The notes under the pieces: model-generated
What the model saw: the letters and a program-made list of their open reading frames with translations, nothing else
Database searches by the model: none
What the model was told of the DNA's origin: nothing
Program-made: the position numbers and the translations under genes
Assembly (NCBI RefSeq): GCF_002162035.1
Contig: NZ_CP021138.1
Span: 2,604,001-2,668,000, forward strand
Direction: 5' to 3'
Origin: Sulfuriferula sp. AH1
GTDB lineage: Bacteria > Pseudomonadota > Gammaproteobacteria > Burkholderiales > Sulfuriferulaceae
DNA length: 64,000 bases
In this document: positions 19,469-27,891 of the stretch, piece after piece
How positions within the stretch are numbered: position 1 is the stretch's first letter
How the letters are laid out: every line of letters begins with the position of its first letter

Positions 19469-20367
19469 GGTTTGACAGCCTTCAGCAAGCGGTTAACGGT
19501 GTCGTCAAACAAGCCGTACAGATTCGTCGCCCCGGGTGTGCCGCCCACGGTAAAAGGCAACTCGACCGCCGGAATGCCAGCACGCTGTGCCAGCCACTCC
19601 GACGCGCGGCTGTCGTTGTACGCGGAACGGATCACCATTTTCGCAGGCGTGATCTTCAGTTTGGTCAGCACTGCGGTCAATGAAGCCACACTCGGCTCTA
19701 CCCCAGGCTTGGGCTCCAGCGCCGCTATCTGCTTCAGGCCCAGCCAGTTCTCCAGATACGGATAAGCCTGGTGCTGCACGACGACAGCAGCGCCTTTCAG
19801 CGGCGCCGCCTGCGCTTCCCAGCGGCTGATGGCTGCACTCCAGCGGGTCTTGAACTCGGCATGACGCGCCTGATAATAAGCGGCATTGGCGGCATCGACG
19901 GCGGCCAGGGTCTTGCTCAATGCATCGGCCACCAGCCCGATATTGCGCGGATCGGTCTGGATATGCGGGTTGCCTGCGGCATGAATATCGCCTTCCGACC
20001 TGTCCAGCCGTTGCGGTTTTTCCAGCAGCGGCACGTAGCGCGTCGCTTCGAAATTGCCCGGCTGCCCCGGCTGGATCAACGGGTTACCCGATTCACGCAG
20101 CAGGATGGGCAGCCAGCCGATTTCCAGCTCGGCGCCGGTACACACCAGCAATTCGGCATTCCGCGCCCGTGCGATCAGCGACGGCCGCGCCTCGATACGA
20201 TGCGGATCCTGCAATGCGGTGGTGGCATTGGCGACCTTGACCTTGTCGCCGCCCAGCTCCTGCGCGAGCGCGCCCCATTCCGGCTCGCATGCCAGCACGT
20301 TCAATGCGGCATGCGCAGGCAGGGTGACGACAGCAGCCAGCAACGCAAACAATAATTTCATTTTCAT
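19465..20367 (-). CDS. Periplasmic metal-binding protein (ZnuA/TroA family)
   Basis: The 300-residue protein has a signal peptide (cleavage after AHA, about residue 20) and the two-lobed cluster A-9 pattern. Candidate metal ligands are His56 in DPHRIEARP, a His in AGNPHIQTDP, a His in VVVQHQAYPYLENWL, and an acidic residue near SAYNDSRASEWL. It lacks the His-rich loop typical of zinc-specific ZnuA. It would hand metal to the permease encoded directly downstream. Zinc is favoured by the COG0523 gene in the same cluster; manganese cannot be excluded. Confidence 0.85.
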   Translation of the reverse strand: MKMKLLFALLAAVVTLPAHAALNVLACEPEWGALAQELGGDKVKVANATTALQDPHRIEARPSLIARARNAELLVCTGAELEIGWLPILLRESGNPLIQPGQPGNFEATRYVPLLEKPQRLDRSEGDIHAAGNPHIQTDPRNIGLVADALSKTLAAVDAANAAYYQARHAEFKTRWSAAISRWEAQAAPLKGAAVVVQHQAYPYLENWLGLKQIAALEPKPGVEPSVASLTAVLTKLKITPAKMVIRSAYNDSRASEWLAQRAGIPAVELPFTVGGTPGATNLYGLFDDTVNRLLKAVKP

Positions 20368-20377
20368 GGCGGTTTCC

Positions 20378-21751
20378 TTAGAAAGTGTGTGCGCCGTGCG
20401 CGCCTAGACTCATGATGTACTGGAGAGCGAACTGGTTATCCGCTGCCGTCGAACGCGATTCGTCGCGGGCATATTGCATCCTGAAACGGGAAAACTCGCT
20501 CGGACTGTAATCGAACATCACTGTGTTGCGGCTCGGATTATAGGCCGCCAGTATCGGGAAATCGGCCGGATTAAGCCCTGCGCCGAAATCCGTGCTGCCG
20601 CTGTCCAGCCGGTCATGGCGCAAACCCGCGCGCCAGTGCGGCATGAATTGATACACGCCTTGCAGGTACCAGCCGGACTGGGTGGACTGGTAAGCGCCCG
20701 GGACGTTGGTACACGCGCCACCGCTACAGCTCAGGTCGCCGGTTTCATTACGCCGCATGTATTCGCCCTGGAGCTTGAAATTGCGCACCGTGGCATTGCC
20801 GTTGGGTGCCCATTTCCACACGAAATCACCTATCCAGGTCTGGCTCTTGCCGGAAAAACTGTTGCTGGTCGGCACGCCGTTGAGCTCATCGGCATAGCTG
20901 CGGTTCTGCGGCCCCGCCCCCAGATACGACACGCCGGCGCGCCAGCTATTGGATTCATCGTAGTCGCCGCCGACATGCACGTACAAGGCCCCGGCTATGC
21001 TGCCGTTCTTGTCCCGCGTGGTCGCAGGGAAGCTGCGGCCGCTGCCGATCTCGGCCCCCAGCTCGACCAGCAGGCTTTCGGTCGGCGCCAGCCAGGTCAT
21101 CTGCACACCGTCATCCGCATACTGATTGCCGAGGAAGGACTTGTATACCAGCGGTGCATCGGTGAAATCCCACGCATGCGCATGGATGCTGTTCAGATAG
21201 CCGATGCCGGAATAGAACCTGCCCGCGCTGGCCGTCAGGCCGTGCCCCAGCCCCAGCGTCTGGATAAAGGCATTCTCGATGCCGACGGTGTTGTCCGGTG
21301 CCATTGCCAGCACAAAATTGCCGCGAAAATCAGGATCGGCATTCGCGCTGATGGCCAGCTCGGATTCACCCAGCGAAAAGCCGCGCGGGTTGGGCGCGAC
21401 TTCGCCGCCGGAAGGCACAAAGCCGCCGATGCTATAGGTGGACGGGGACAGCGAACTGTGGCTTGCCGTCCCCGCCAATATCAGCGAAATCGCCGGATTG
21501 AATGCGTTCTCCCGGCTCGGCGCGGGCTGCGCGGCAACAGCCGCGGCCTGACTGGCTTGCTCGGCTTTGTTGTCGGCCTGTCTGGCCGCGGCTTCGGCTT
21601 TGGCCAGACGCGCTTCCAGTGCCTGGATGCGCGCTTCGTAGCTGGTTTTCATTTGTTCGATTTCGCTGCGTATGGTTTGCAGATCGTCCGCTGCATGCGC
21701 GGACGTGCTCAGCATCATCAAAATGCCGGACGCAATCAGTGTGCGTTTCAT
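20378..21751 (-). CDS. Outer-membrane beta-barrel protein with N-terminal coiled coil
   Basis: The 457-residue protein begins with a signal peptide (cleavage after AHA). A coiled coil follows (EIEQMKTSYEARIQALEARLAKAEAAARQADNKAEQASQ, given here by its ends and heptads at about 28-75), as in trimeric porins that contact the cell wall. The rest is rich in alternating aromatic/glycine strands with a C-terminal segment ending in Phe. It starts 10 bases before znuA-like gene and is probably co-transcribed, so it may be a metal-complex channel. The ATG at 21751 follows AGGGAAGGGAAA; an upstream extension has no support. Confidence 0.7.
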   Translation of the reverse strand: MKRTLIASGILMMLSTSAHAADDLQTIRSEIEQMKTSYEARIQALEARLAKAEAAARQADNKAEQASQAAAVAAQPAPSRENAFNPAISLILAGTASHSSLSPSTYSIGGFVPSGGEVAPNPRGFSLGESELAISANADPDFRGNFVLAMAPDNTVGIENAFIQTLGLGHGLTASAGRFYSGIGYLNSIHAHAWDFTDAPLVYKSFLGNQYADDGVQMTWLAPTESLLVELGAEIGSGRSFPATTRDKNGSIAGALYVHVGGDYDESNSWRAGVSYLGAGPQNRSYADELNGVPTSNSFSGKSQTWIGDFVWKWAPNGNATVRNFKLQGEYMRRNETGDLSCSGGACTNVPGAYQSTQSGWYLQGVYQFMPHWRAGLRHDRLDSGSTDFGAGLNPADFPILAAYNPSRNTVMFDYSPSEFSRFRMQYARDESRSTAADNQFALQYIMSLGAHGAHTF

Positions 21752-21829
21752 GATTTCCCTTCCCTGTTCGATATGGCACTGCACATCGCGCGCAGTGATG
21801 CAACAATCCATGGGCGTCAACCCGGCAGA

Positions 21830-22147
21830 TCAGGCAAGGACAGGCGGAGCGCGGGAATGGTAAGGGCAGGAAGTTGCGGCTGCACGCTGGCTGGATGCCG
21901 AGTGAGCAACCAGCACATGTGTCGCGTCGGTCGCCAGACTGCGCTCAGGTGCAGCAGTCGGCACATTATCCAGTGCGCTAATGACGCAGAGATCGCATAA
22001 CTGCGAATGCGGTGCAGGCGACTGTTTCTGCGAGCCGCCGTCATGCCAGGGATGGACGACACCGTGCGCCGCAACCAGCTGCTGCGTCCATACCAGCAGG
22101 ATGGCGAAGATCAGGGCAAGTCGGGAAAGGTGGCGGTGCGTAAGCAT
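21830..22147 (-). CDS. Small DUF2946-like protein, copy B
   Basis: The 105-residue protein has an N-terminal membrane or signal segment (LALIFAILLVWTQQLVAAHG), then HGVVHPWHDGG, SQLCDLCVISALDNVP with a CxxC pair, and a C-terminal PYHSRAPPVLA. The His and Cys residues suggest metal binding; proteins of this look (DUF2946) often sit beside metal-uptake genes. It is clearly paralogous to the protein at 26470-26790. It lies between tonB and the outer-membrane barrel gene. No biochemical role is known to me. Confidence 0.65.
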   Translation of the reverse strand: MLTHRHLSRLALIFAILLVWTQQLVAAHGVVHPWHDGGSQKQSPAPHSQLCDLCVISALDNVPTAAPERSLATDATHVLVAHSASSQRAAATSCPYHSRAPPVLA

Positions 22148-22154
22148 GCTGTCA

Positions 22155-22177
22155 GTATAACCAGTATTCGGTTACAC
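22155..22177. promoter_or_regulatory. Inverted repeat, possible metal-regulator operator
   Basis: GTATAACC-N7-GGTTACAC is a 23-base inverted repeat with seven of eight arm positions matching. It lies just before the DUF2946-like gene copy B, and the minus-strand TATACT inside it could serve as a -10 element. Size and AT-rich arms are compatible with a Fur-family (Zur-like) operator, but the half-site orientation differs from the classical GTTATA-N-TATAAC Zur box. Confidence 0.4.
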
Positions 22178-22195
22178 GAACAGCCGGCAGAACCG

Positions 22196-22876
22196 CTAGT
22201 CCACGTCTATCGCCACCTTCACATCCTGCACGGACGCTACCGGTTTGCCGGCCTGGATTGCCGGGAAGAAGCGCCAGGCTTTCAGGGTATTCAGCACCAG
22301 CTGATTCACGCGCGGATCGGGCGCAGGATTGACCAGCTCAGCCGTCACATTACCGTCCGTGCCGATATGCAGACGCGCCGTCACCACCACATGGATGGTC
22401 TCACCGCGCAGCTCCTCCGGTATGACCGGTTTGGGCTGATACAGGGCGCGAGCGCCCATTTGCTGGGTGCCATTCTGAACATTATCGGCGTCTGGCTGCG
22501 GTTCGGGTAGGGGCGGAGGAGGCGCCGGCGCAGGATCCGCATGCACCGGCGGCGTTACCGGCGGTGCAGGCAATGCCACTTTCGGCGGCGTGGGCGCAGG
22601 CGCAGGCTTTGGCGCAGCTTTCACCGGGGCCGGTCTTGCCATTTTCGGCGCCTTGGCTGCCGGTTGTGGCTGCAGTTTCGGCGGTGCCGGAGGCGGCGGC
22701 AATTCGATAATGCGTGCGTCTATCGCGGAGGGCGGAACAGCAGGCGCCTTATCCGGCGCGGCAAAGAACAGGCCGAACCCCCATAGCAGCAGCGCCCACA
22801 GCAGCAATGCCGTCGGCAGCGGCCACCACGGACGGGCAGTGCGCCCGGCCGGATCGAAAGCGGCGGCGCTATTCAT
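22196..22876 (-). CDS. tonB: Energy transducer TonB
   Basis: The 226-residue protein has an N-terminal membrane anchor (TALLLWALLLWGFGLFFA), a long Pro/Ala/Lys-rich periplasmic spacer (about 55-130) and a C-terminal TonB domain (PKPVIPEELRGETIHVVVTARLHIG to VKVAIDVD). It couples the proton gradient harvested by ExbB-ExbD to outer-membrane receptors. The ATG at 22876 overlaps the exbD stop; an in-frame TTG at 22882 is less likely. Its location next to a TonB-dependent receptor suggests a dedicated system. Confidence 0.92.
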   Translation of the reverse strand: MNSAAAFDPAGRTARPWWPLPTALLLWALLLWGFGLFFAAPDKAPAVPPSAIDARIIELPPPPAPPKLQPQPAAKAPKMARPAPVKAAPKPAPAPTPPKVALPAPPVTPPVHADPAPAPPPPLPEPQPDADNVQNGTQQMGARALYQPKPVIPEELRGETIHVVVTARLHIGTDGNVTAELVNPAPDPRVNQLVLNTLKAWRFFPAIQAGKPVASVQDVKVAIDVD

Positions 22877-23270
22877 GAGCAACGGCGATCAGAAAATGCT
22901 GTGCGCCCGCTGCACGCGCCTGCAGCATGGCCTGGACGACCACGCCTTGCGGCGCCTTGCTGTCGGCGGACACCACGACGTCCTGCTCCCCGCCGTGCAA
23001 CAGCGGCTGCAACACTGCAGCCAGCGTCGTCAACGTGACTGGCACGCGGTTAATGAAGGTCTTGCCGTCAGCCGTCACGGCCAGCGTCGCAGGCGTATCG
23101 GTGCTCATGCTTGCGGCCTTGCCCTGCGGCAGGTTGACCTTGAGCGAATTGAGGTTCTGCATGGACAGCGACGCCAGCATGAATGTCGCCAGCAGAAAGA
23201 ACATCACGTCTATCATCGGAATGATTTCGATGCGCCCCTTGCGCTGCACTCTGGCTTTACGCAGCTTCAT
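22869..23270 (-). CDS. exbD: Biopolymer transport protein ExbD
   Basis: The 133-residue protein shows a basic N-terminus, a single membrane helix beginning IIPMIDVMFFLLATFMLA with the essential helix aspartate (near residue 21), and a periplasmic C-terminal domain. It forms the proton channel with ExbB. Start and stop both overlap neighbouring genes (ATGA with exbB; short overlap with tonB), so the three are translated together. Confidence 0.93.
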   Translation of the reverse strand: MKLRKARVQRKGRIEIIPMIDVMFFLLATFMLASLSMQNLNSLKVNLPQGKAASMSTDTPATLAVTADGKTFINRVPVTLTTLAAVLQPLLHGGEQDVVVSADSKAPQGVVVQAMLQARAAGAQHFLIAVAHE

Positions 23271-23920
23271 GGCCGCACCCCTGCCCCACCCTGCTCCTGC
23301 TGGTCGAGGCGGATATGATCGATCAGGCGCGTGCCAAGGCGCTCCATTTCATCCATGGTTTGCGCCTGCAAGCGCGAGAAATAATTGAACCCGAACAGCG
23401 AAATCAGCGCGATCAGCAAGCCCACCGCCGTGGCGATCAGCGCCTGCGCCACGCCGCCGGTGACGCCGGTAGGGTTCACCAGCCCGGCGCCGCCGATAAG
23501 CTGAAACGCATGCATCATGCCGCCGATGGTGCCCATCAGCCCGAGCAGTGGCGCGGCGGTGACGATGGTTTCCAGTACCCACAACCGGCGCGACAGACTG
23601 GTCTCTATGGTCTGCGCCTCGTCGGCGGCACGCGATTCCGTCCACCACGCCGGGCGCTCGCGGTTGCTCAGGATCACGCTGAAGAAGCGGTAGAAATAAT
23701 GATAGCGGTTAAGTGCCGCCAGCTTGTGCTCCAGCTCCTTCCACTCGAACCCGTAAGTTTCGACCAGCGTCAGCAGCTCGCCGGAAAGCCGCGCATAGCG
23801 CCAGTACAGCATGGCTTTTTCCAGCATGATGGCCAGCGCCAGAACGGCGAGCACCGACAGCGGCAATATCATGACACCGCCGAGTTTGAGGGCGATCCAG
23901 CTTTCGTGTAAATCCTGCAT
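23267..23920 (-). CDS. exbB: Biopolymer transport protein ExbB (MotA/TolQ/ExbB family)
   Basis: The 217-residue protein has three membrane helices. The conserved region LETIVTAAPLLGLMGTIGGMMHAFQ and the following GGVAQALIATAVGLLIALISLFGFNYF are the ExbB/TolQ signature. The ATG at 23920 follows AGGAGAT. The 115 bases between the receptor stop and this start contain only small GC-rich repeats, so exbB is probably read through from the receptor gene. No tolQ-associated genes are nearby, which favours ExbB over TolQ. Confidence 0.9.
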   Translation of the reverse strand: MQDLHESWIALKLGGVMILPLSVLAVLALAIMLEKAMLYWRYARLSGELLTLVETYGFEWKELEHKLAALNRYHYFYRFFSVILSNRERPAWWTESRAADEAQTIETSLSRRLWVLETIVTAAPLLGLMGTIGGMMHAFQLIGGAGLVNPTGVTGGVAQALIATAVGLLIALISLFGFNYFSRLQAQTMDEMERLGTRLIDHIRLDQQEQGGAGVRP

Positions 23921-24035
23921 GTGTATCTCCTGTATGGAGCAGCAAAGCCGCTCCGGTTAATCATGGGAAAACCGCTGATCGGAAAAGCGCCAGAATCACG
24001 ATGTGTTTCGTGGACAAATAGCCGCTTTTACTCAA

Positions 24036-26402
24036 TCAGAAGAATTTGTCGAGACTGACATAGAATCCTCGCCGCGGACCGTATTGCGGTGCGCCTACGC
24101 CGATGCCGCTGCCATCGCGGATTTCGTAGCTCTTGTCGAACAGGTTGAGGATGCTCACGCGCGCCTGCACCTTGCCCAGCTGCGCGACGTGATAGGTATG
24201 TGCTGCAGCGATGTTGACCTGGACATAGCCCGGCAGATGCCCGGTGTTGGCGAAGCCGCTACGCAAGCCGCTGCCGTAGATCGCGTCGGCGCTGTAGGTC
24301 GTGCCGCGCCAGCGATAGGCGCTGCCTGCCGATGCGGTGATGGACTGATCGTGATCGAGATTTACCCAGTGACTGGCGATGTAGCTCAGTTCGGCGGAAT
24401 CAAAATTGTACTGGGAAGAAATGATACCCCTGCCCAGCGCAGTCGAACGGGCGAGGCTGAGATACGCGGACAGATTATCCTTGCGGTAATTCGCGGTCAG
24501 CTCTGCGCCGTAAACCCTGCCTTCGCGGTAATTGAACGGGGTATACAGCAAGGCCGAACCGAACTGGCCTTCGTCGAGCAGATTGCTGACCTCTTTGTAA
24601 TACCCGTCCAGGCCCAGCGTAAAGAAAGGGGTCAGCTTGTGGCTGATGCCGACATCGTAATAATCGGCGGACTCCGGCTTCACCGGATCATTCTGCGTAC
24701 CCGGCGGCGCTGCGGTCGTCCCCTGCGACAGCGCGATGGTCTGGTCGCTGATCAGCTCGTTCGGCGGCGGCGTGAAATAGCGTGCATAACCGGCATGCAG
24801 CGTGGTTTGCGAGGTAGCCTGATACACTGCGCCGATGCGCGGACTCCACTGATTGCCGGTAACGTAGGCGTCCACCTGATCGAAGCGCATACCGTAATTG
24901 ACGGTCAGCTTGTGGCCGAGCTTCCACTCATCCTGCGCGTAAACGCCGTAGAGATCGGCAATCTTGCTGTTGATATCGGTGAAGCCGACCGGCGTGCTGC
25001 TGGTCTGGTTACCCGAGCTGTCGGCGGGAAACGTCAGTATGTCGCTGTTGTTATCGAGGTGTTCCTGACTGAAGAATACGCCGCTGCGCAGCGTATGCCG
25101 CAGATTCAGATGATAGCTGCCGTCAGCCTGCAGGCCATTGGCCTGGCTGCTGCGCAGCACGTGCGAGGCAACGCCTGTATACATCAGGTCGCCGGTGTTG
25201 TCCGGCTCGAACAGCACTTTGGAATAGCGGCTGAACGCAGCCAGCTGGTAGTCGAACTCGTCGCCCAGCGTGCCTTGCAACGCAAGTATGCCGTAACGCG
25301 TGGTTTCATGCTGGCGCTCATCCAGATTCTGCGAAGGGTAGCTGCTGACGCCGGTCAAGGTGTAACTCGGCGTCTGGTTCGGCACGTTGGGAATCTGGAA
25401 TCGGCTGTCCGCATTACCCAGTATCAGGCTTAACCGCGAGCTGGCGTTGAGCAGATAGGAAAAATAGCCGAATTCCTTGTTTTGATGCGTGGTGTCGTGA
25501 ATGGCGCTGCTCGATGCGGTCGGATTTTCTATGCCAAGGTCGTTTCTCAATACCGAGGCATTCAGATAATAGGTGAAATTGCCCTTGTGTCCGCTCGCTT
25601 CGCCCGACAGCTCGCGTGTGGCGTTGCTGCCCACGGTCACGCCTATGCGCCCGCCATTGGCGAATGCGCCGTTCTTGGTATGGATATCGACCACACCCGC
25701 AGTGCGATAGCCGTATTGCGCCGGCAGCGCACCGGTAAGCAGATTGATGCTGTCGGCAAAGCGCGTATCCAGCATCTGGCCGAAACCGGTGATGGACTCG
25801 GGGATGAGGATGTCGTTGATGCGGTACTGCACGTTGCCGTGGTCGCCGCGTATGTGCAACTGTCCATAGGAATCCTGCGCCACGCCCGGGGCCTGCAGCA
25901 ATACCTGATTAAGCGGCGTGCTGGCGCCTTGCGGCAATGCGACAATGTCGCTAGCGCCGATATGATAATTGCTGCTGCCGGTATTTATCGCAATGCCGTT
26001 ACGGGCATGTCCCCGCTTGTACGCAGACACTTTCACTTCCAGCGCTTTCGTGCTGGCCAGCGTGATCTTGCTGGTCTTGCCCGCCGTTGCCGTCAATGTA
26101 ACGATATCGGTGCCGGTCTGGAAATCAGGCTTGTCCACCGCTACGGCATAAGTGCCTGCCGCCACCCGGTTGAAACTGAACCTGCCCTGGCTGTCAGTTT
26201 GCGTCACCCTCAGCGTTTTGCCGTCGGGCGCTTGCAGTTTGACCGAAGCGGCGGCCACGGAATGGCCCAGCGTATCGCTGACCTGCCCGCTTATGTGACC
26301 GGGTTGCTGGATTTCATTGCGTAGCGGCTGCGATAAATCCGCCGCGTGTGCGGCAGCGCCCAGCATCATACAGATGCCGGACACAATCAGAGTGCGTTTC
26401 AT
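24036..26402 (-). CDS. TonB-dependent receptor with carboxypeptidase-regulatory-like N-terminal domain
   Basis: The 788-residue protein has a signal peptide (after AHA), a beta-sandwich domain (about 35-105, GHISGQVSDTLGHSVAAASVKL onward), a plug domain (about 130-230 with LNQVLLQAPGVAQDSYGQLHIRGDHG) and a 22-strand-type barrel ending LDKFF. Such receptors import scarce substrates using TonB. With a COG0523 GTPase upstream and a metal ABC importer downstream, a metal complex is the likely ligand; zinc is the best guess. Its first 30 residues closely resemble those of the barrel protein at 20378-21751, although the mature proteins are unrelated. Confidence 0.9.
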   Translation of the reverse strand: MKRTLIVSGICMMLGAAAHAADLSQPLRNEIQQPGHISGQVSDTLGHSVAAASVKLQAPDGKTLRVTQTDSQGRFSFNRVAAGTYAVAVDKPDFQTGTDIVTLTATAGKTSKITLASTKALEVKVSAYKRGHARNGIAINTGSSNYHIGASDIVALPQGASTPLNQVLLQAPGVAQDSYGQLHIRGDHGNVQYRINDILIPESITGFGQMLDTRFADSINLLTGALPAQYGYRTAGVVDIHTKNGAFANGGRIGVTVGSNATRELSGEASGHKGNFTYYLNASVLRNDLGIENPTASSSAIHDTTHQNKEFGYFSYLLNASSRLSLILGNADSRFQIPNVPNQTPSYTLTGVSSYPSQNLDERQHETTRYGILALQGTLGDEFDYQLAAFSRYSKVLFEPDNTGDLMYTGVASHVLRSSQANGLQADGSYHLNLRHTLRSGVFFSQEHLDNNSDILTFPADSSGNQTSSTPVGFTDINSKIADLYGVYAQDEWKLGHKLTVNYGMRFDQVDAYVTGNQWSPRIGAVYQATSQTTLHAGYARYFTPPPNELISDQTIALSQGTTAAPPGTQNDPVKPESADYYDVGISHKLTPFFTLGLDGYYKEVSNLLDEGQFGSALLYTPFNYREGRVYGAELTANYRKDNLSAYLSLARSTALGRGIISSQYNFDSAELSYIASHWVNLDHDQSITASAGSAYRWRGTTYSADAIYGSGLRSGFANTGHLPGYVQVNIAAAHTYHVAQLGKVQARVSILNLFDKSYEIRDGSGIGVGAPQYGPRRGFYVSLDKFF

Positions 26403-26432
26403 GAGATAGCCTTGCTGAAAAATAGATCAATA

Positions 26433-26452
26433 CGCTGCAATTCATTGCAGCG
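26433..26452. repeat. Perfect 8-bp inverted repeat before the TonB-dependent receptor gene
   Basis: CGCTGCAA-TTCA-TTGCAGCG has two perfect eight-base arms and a four-base centre, 31 bases before the receptor start and 18 bases past the stop of the DUF2946-like gene. There is no T-run, so it is not a standard terminator. It may be an operator or an RNA hairpin that sets the expression ratio of the two genes. Confidence 0.5.
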
Positions 26453-26469
26453 CTGCTCAATCACATCGG

Positions 26470-26790
26470 TCAGGCAAGAACGGGAGGGCCGCGGGAATGG
26501 TAATGAGAAGGCGTGAACTGCGTCTGACTAGCGACGGCTTCGGCCACCAGCACATGCGTGGCTTCGGTCGCCAGTCCAAAATCAGGAATAGTGACGGGCA
26601 CATTATCCAGCGCGCTGATGACGCACAAATCGCACAGCCGCGAATCCGAGCCATGTGCGTGCTTGTGCGTTTGTGCACCGCCGTCCTGGAACGGATGCAC
26701 GACACCGTGCGCGGCCACCAGTTGCTGCGACCATGCCAGCAGCAGGGCGAGGGTCAGCGCAATGGCAGAAAAGTGGCGTCGGATAAACAT
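26470..26790 (-). CDS. Small DUF2946-like protein, copy A
   Basis: The 106-residue protein is a paralogue of the one at 21830-22147. Shared blocks are the hydrophobic N-terminus ending QQLVAAHGVVHP, LCDLCVISALDNVP, ATEATHVLVA and YHSRGPPVLA. This copy has extra histidines (THKHAHGSDS), which strengthens a metal-binding reading. It starts 18 bases after the COG0523 gene stop and precedes the receptor gene, as copy B precedes the other barrel gene. Export or inner-membrane anchoring is likely; function unknown. Confidence 0.65.
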   Translation of the reverse strand: MFIRRHFSAIALTLALLLAWSQQLVAAHGVVHPFQDGGAQTHKHAHGSDSRLCDLCVISALDNVPVTIPDFGLATEATHVLVAEAVASQTQFTPSHYHSRGPPVLA

Positions 26791-26808
26791 GCAGTACAGT
26801 TTATCGAT

Positions 26809-27891
26809 TTAAGCTGACATTTTCCCTACACGATAGGCTTCATTAAAATCCGCCAGCATTTTCGGCACCAATTCGGCCGCCAGATCGGCAACGATGAATA
26901 CGAAGCGGCTCTGATGGTTGTCGTCCGGCCATTCCGGCAACTCGACCGGCGGCGAGAACACATGGCCGACTGCATGCAGCACGGTAGGGCGAGTTTTGCC
27001 CTTGAGGTTGACAATGGCTTTCATGCGCAACACCGATTTTCCGCCCTTCCATAGCAGCATCTGCAATGCCGCGTGGATGGCTTCCCACTCCAGCGGCTCG
27101 TCGAAAGTCATGCTGAACGAACGGATGCGGTCGTCGTGCACGGCATCGCCTTGCACGACCGGCCTGCCCAGAACGCTGACTGCGCTTACCGGGCGATAGC
27201 GCGAAAGTTTCAGCCATTCGTTGACATCGCTGGTTTTGGTTGCCGGATTGTACAGCCCGGCATTCAGGATCAGTGCCGGGTCGATAGCGCCGTGATCGGC
27301 TGAGAGAATAGGCGCGGCGGGGTTGAGCGCAACCAGGCGGCTGCGTAACGCATCCGTCATCGCCGCGCTCGCCAGATCGGTCTTGGTCAGCACCAGCCTG
27401 TCTGCCACGGCAACCTGCTTCACCGCTTCGAAATAGCTGTCCAGCTGCTGCTCGCCCAATACCGCATCCACCGTGGTCACTACGCTGTTCAAAGCAAAGC
27501 GTGCGGCGATCCAGCGGTCGTTGATCAGCGTATCCAGAATCGGTGCCGGATCGGCAATGCCGGTGGTTTCGATGATGACACGCTCGAATTGCGGCAGATC
27601 GCCGCTTTTTGCCGCCATGAACAGATTTTTCAGTGTCGGCGACAACGAGCCGACTACCGTGCAGCAGATGCAGCCGCCCTGCAGTAGCGCTAACGGCCCA
27701 TCGGTTTTTTGCAGCAGCTGATGATCGAGCCCGATCTCGCCGAACTCGTTCATGATGATCGCGGTGTGCGGCAGTTGCCGAATCAGCTGATTCAGCAGTG
27801 TGGTTTTACCGCTGCCAAGAAATCCGGTGAGCAGGGTGACGGGGATAAGCGGTGGCGCGGGAGGCGTATTGGTCATTGCTGTCTGCGGCAT
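26809..27891 (-). CDS. COG0523 (CobW/ZigA-like) metallochaperone GTPase
   Basis: The 360-residue protein has Walker A GFLGSGKT (residues 23-30), the zinc-binding GGCICC (Cys74, 76, 77), the switch-like ETTGIADP, TKTD for guanine, and the C-terminal CobW domain (from about 240). COG0523 proteins use GTP to load metals, often Zn2+ under zinc limitation, into client enzymes. It heads the metal-uptake cluster, which supports zinc here over cobalamin biosynthesis, for which no genes are present. ATGs at 27891 and 27876 are both possible; neither has a good ribosome site. Confidence 0.88.
   Translation of the reverse strand: MPQTAMTNTPPAPPLIPVTLLTGFLGSGKTTLLNQLIRQLPHTAIIMNEFGEIGLDHQLLQKTDGPLALLQGGCICCTVVGSLSPTLKNLFMAAKSGDLPQFERVIIETTGIADPAPILDTLINDRWIAARFALNSVVTTVDAVLGEQQLDSYFEAVKQVAVADRLVLTKTDLASAAMTDALRSRLVALNPAAPILSADHGAIDPALILNAGLYNPATKTSDVNEWLKLSRYRPVSAVSVLGRPVVQGDAVHDDRIRSFSMTFDEPLEWEAIHAALQMLLWKGGKSVLRMKAIVNLKGKTRPTVLHAVGHVFSPPVELPEWPDDNHQSRFVFIVADLAAELVPKMLADFNEAYRVGKMSA

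Noticed and set aside
20474-22000. Long plus-strand open frame (508 codons) opposite the barrel gene
   Set aside because: It is antisense to the barrel and DUF2946-like genes, has no ribosome site or recognisable domain, and its composition is that of a shadow frame in GC-rich DNA.
22541-22786. Arg-rich small open frame opposite tonB
   Set aside because: It results from the Pro/Ala codons of the TonB spacer read on the other strand.
24003-25433. Plus-strand open frame (476 codons) opposite the TonB-dependent receptor
   Set aside because: The receptor frame shows clear family features along its whole length; the antisense frame shows none.
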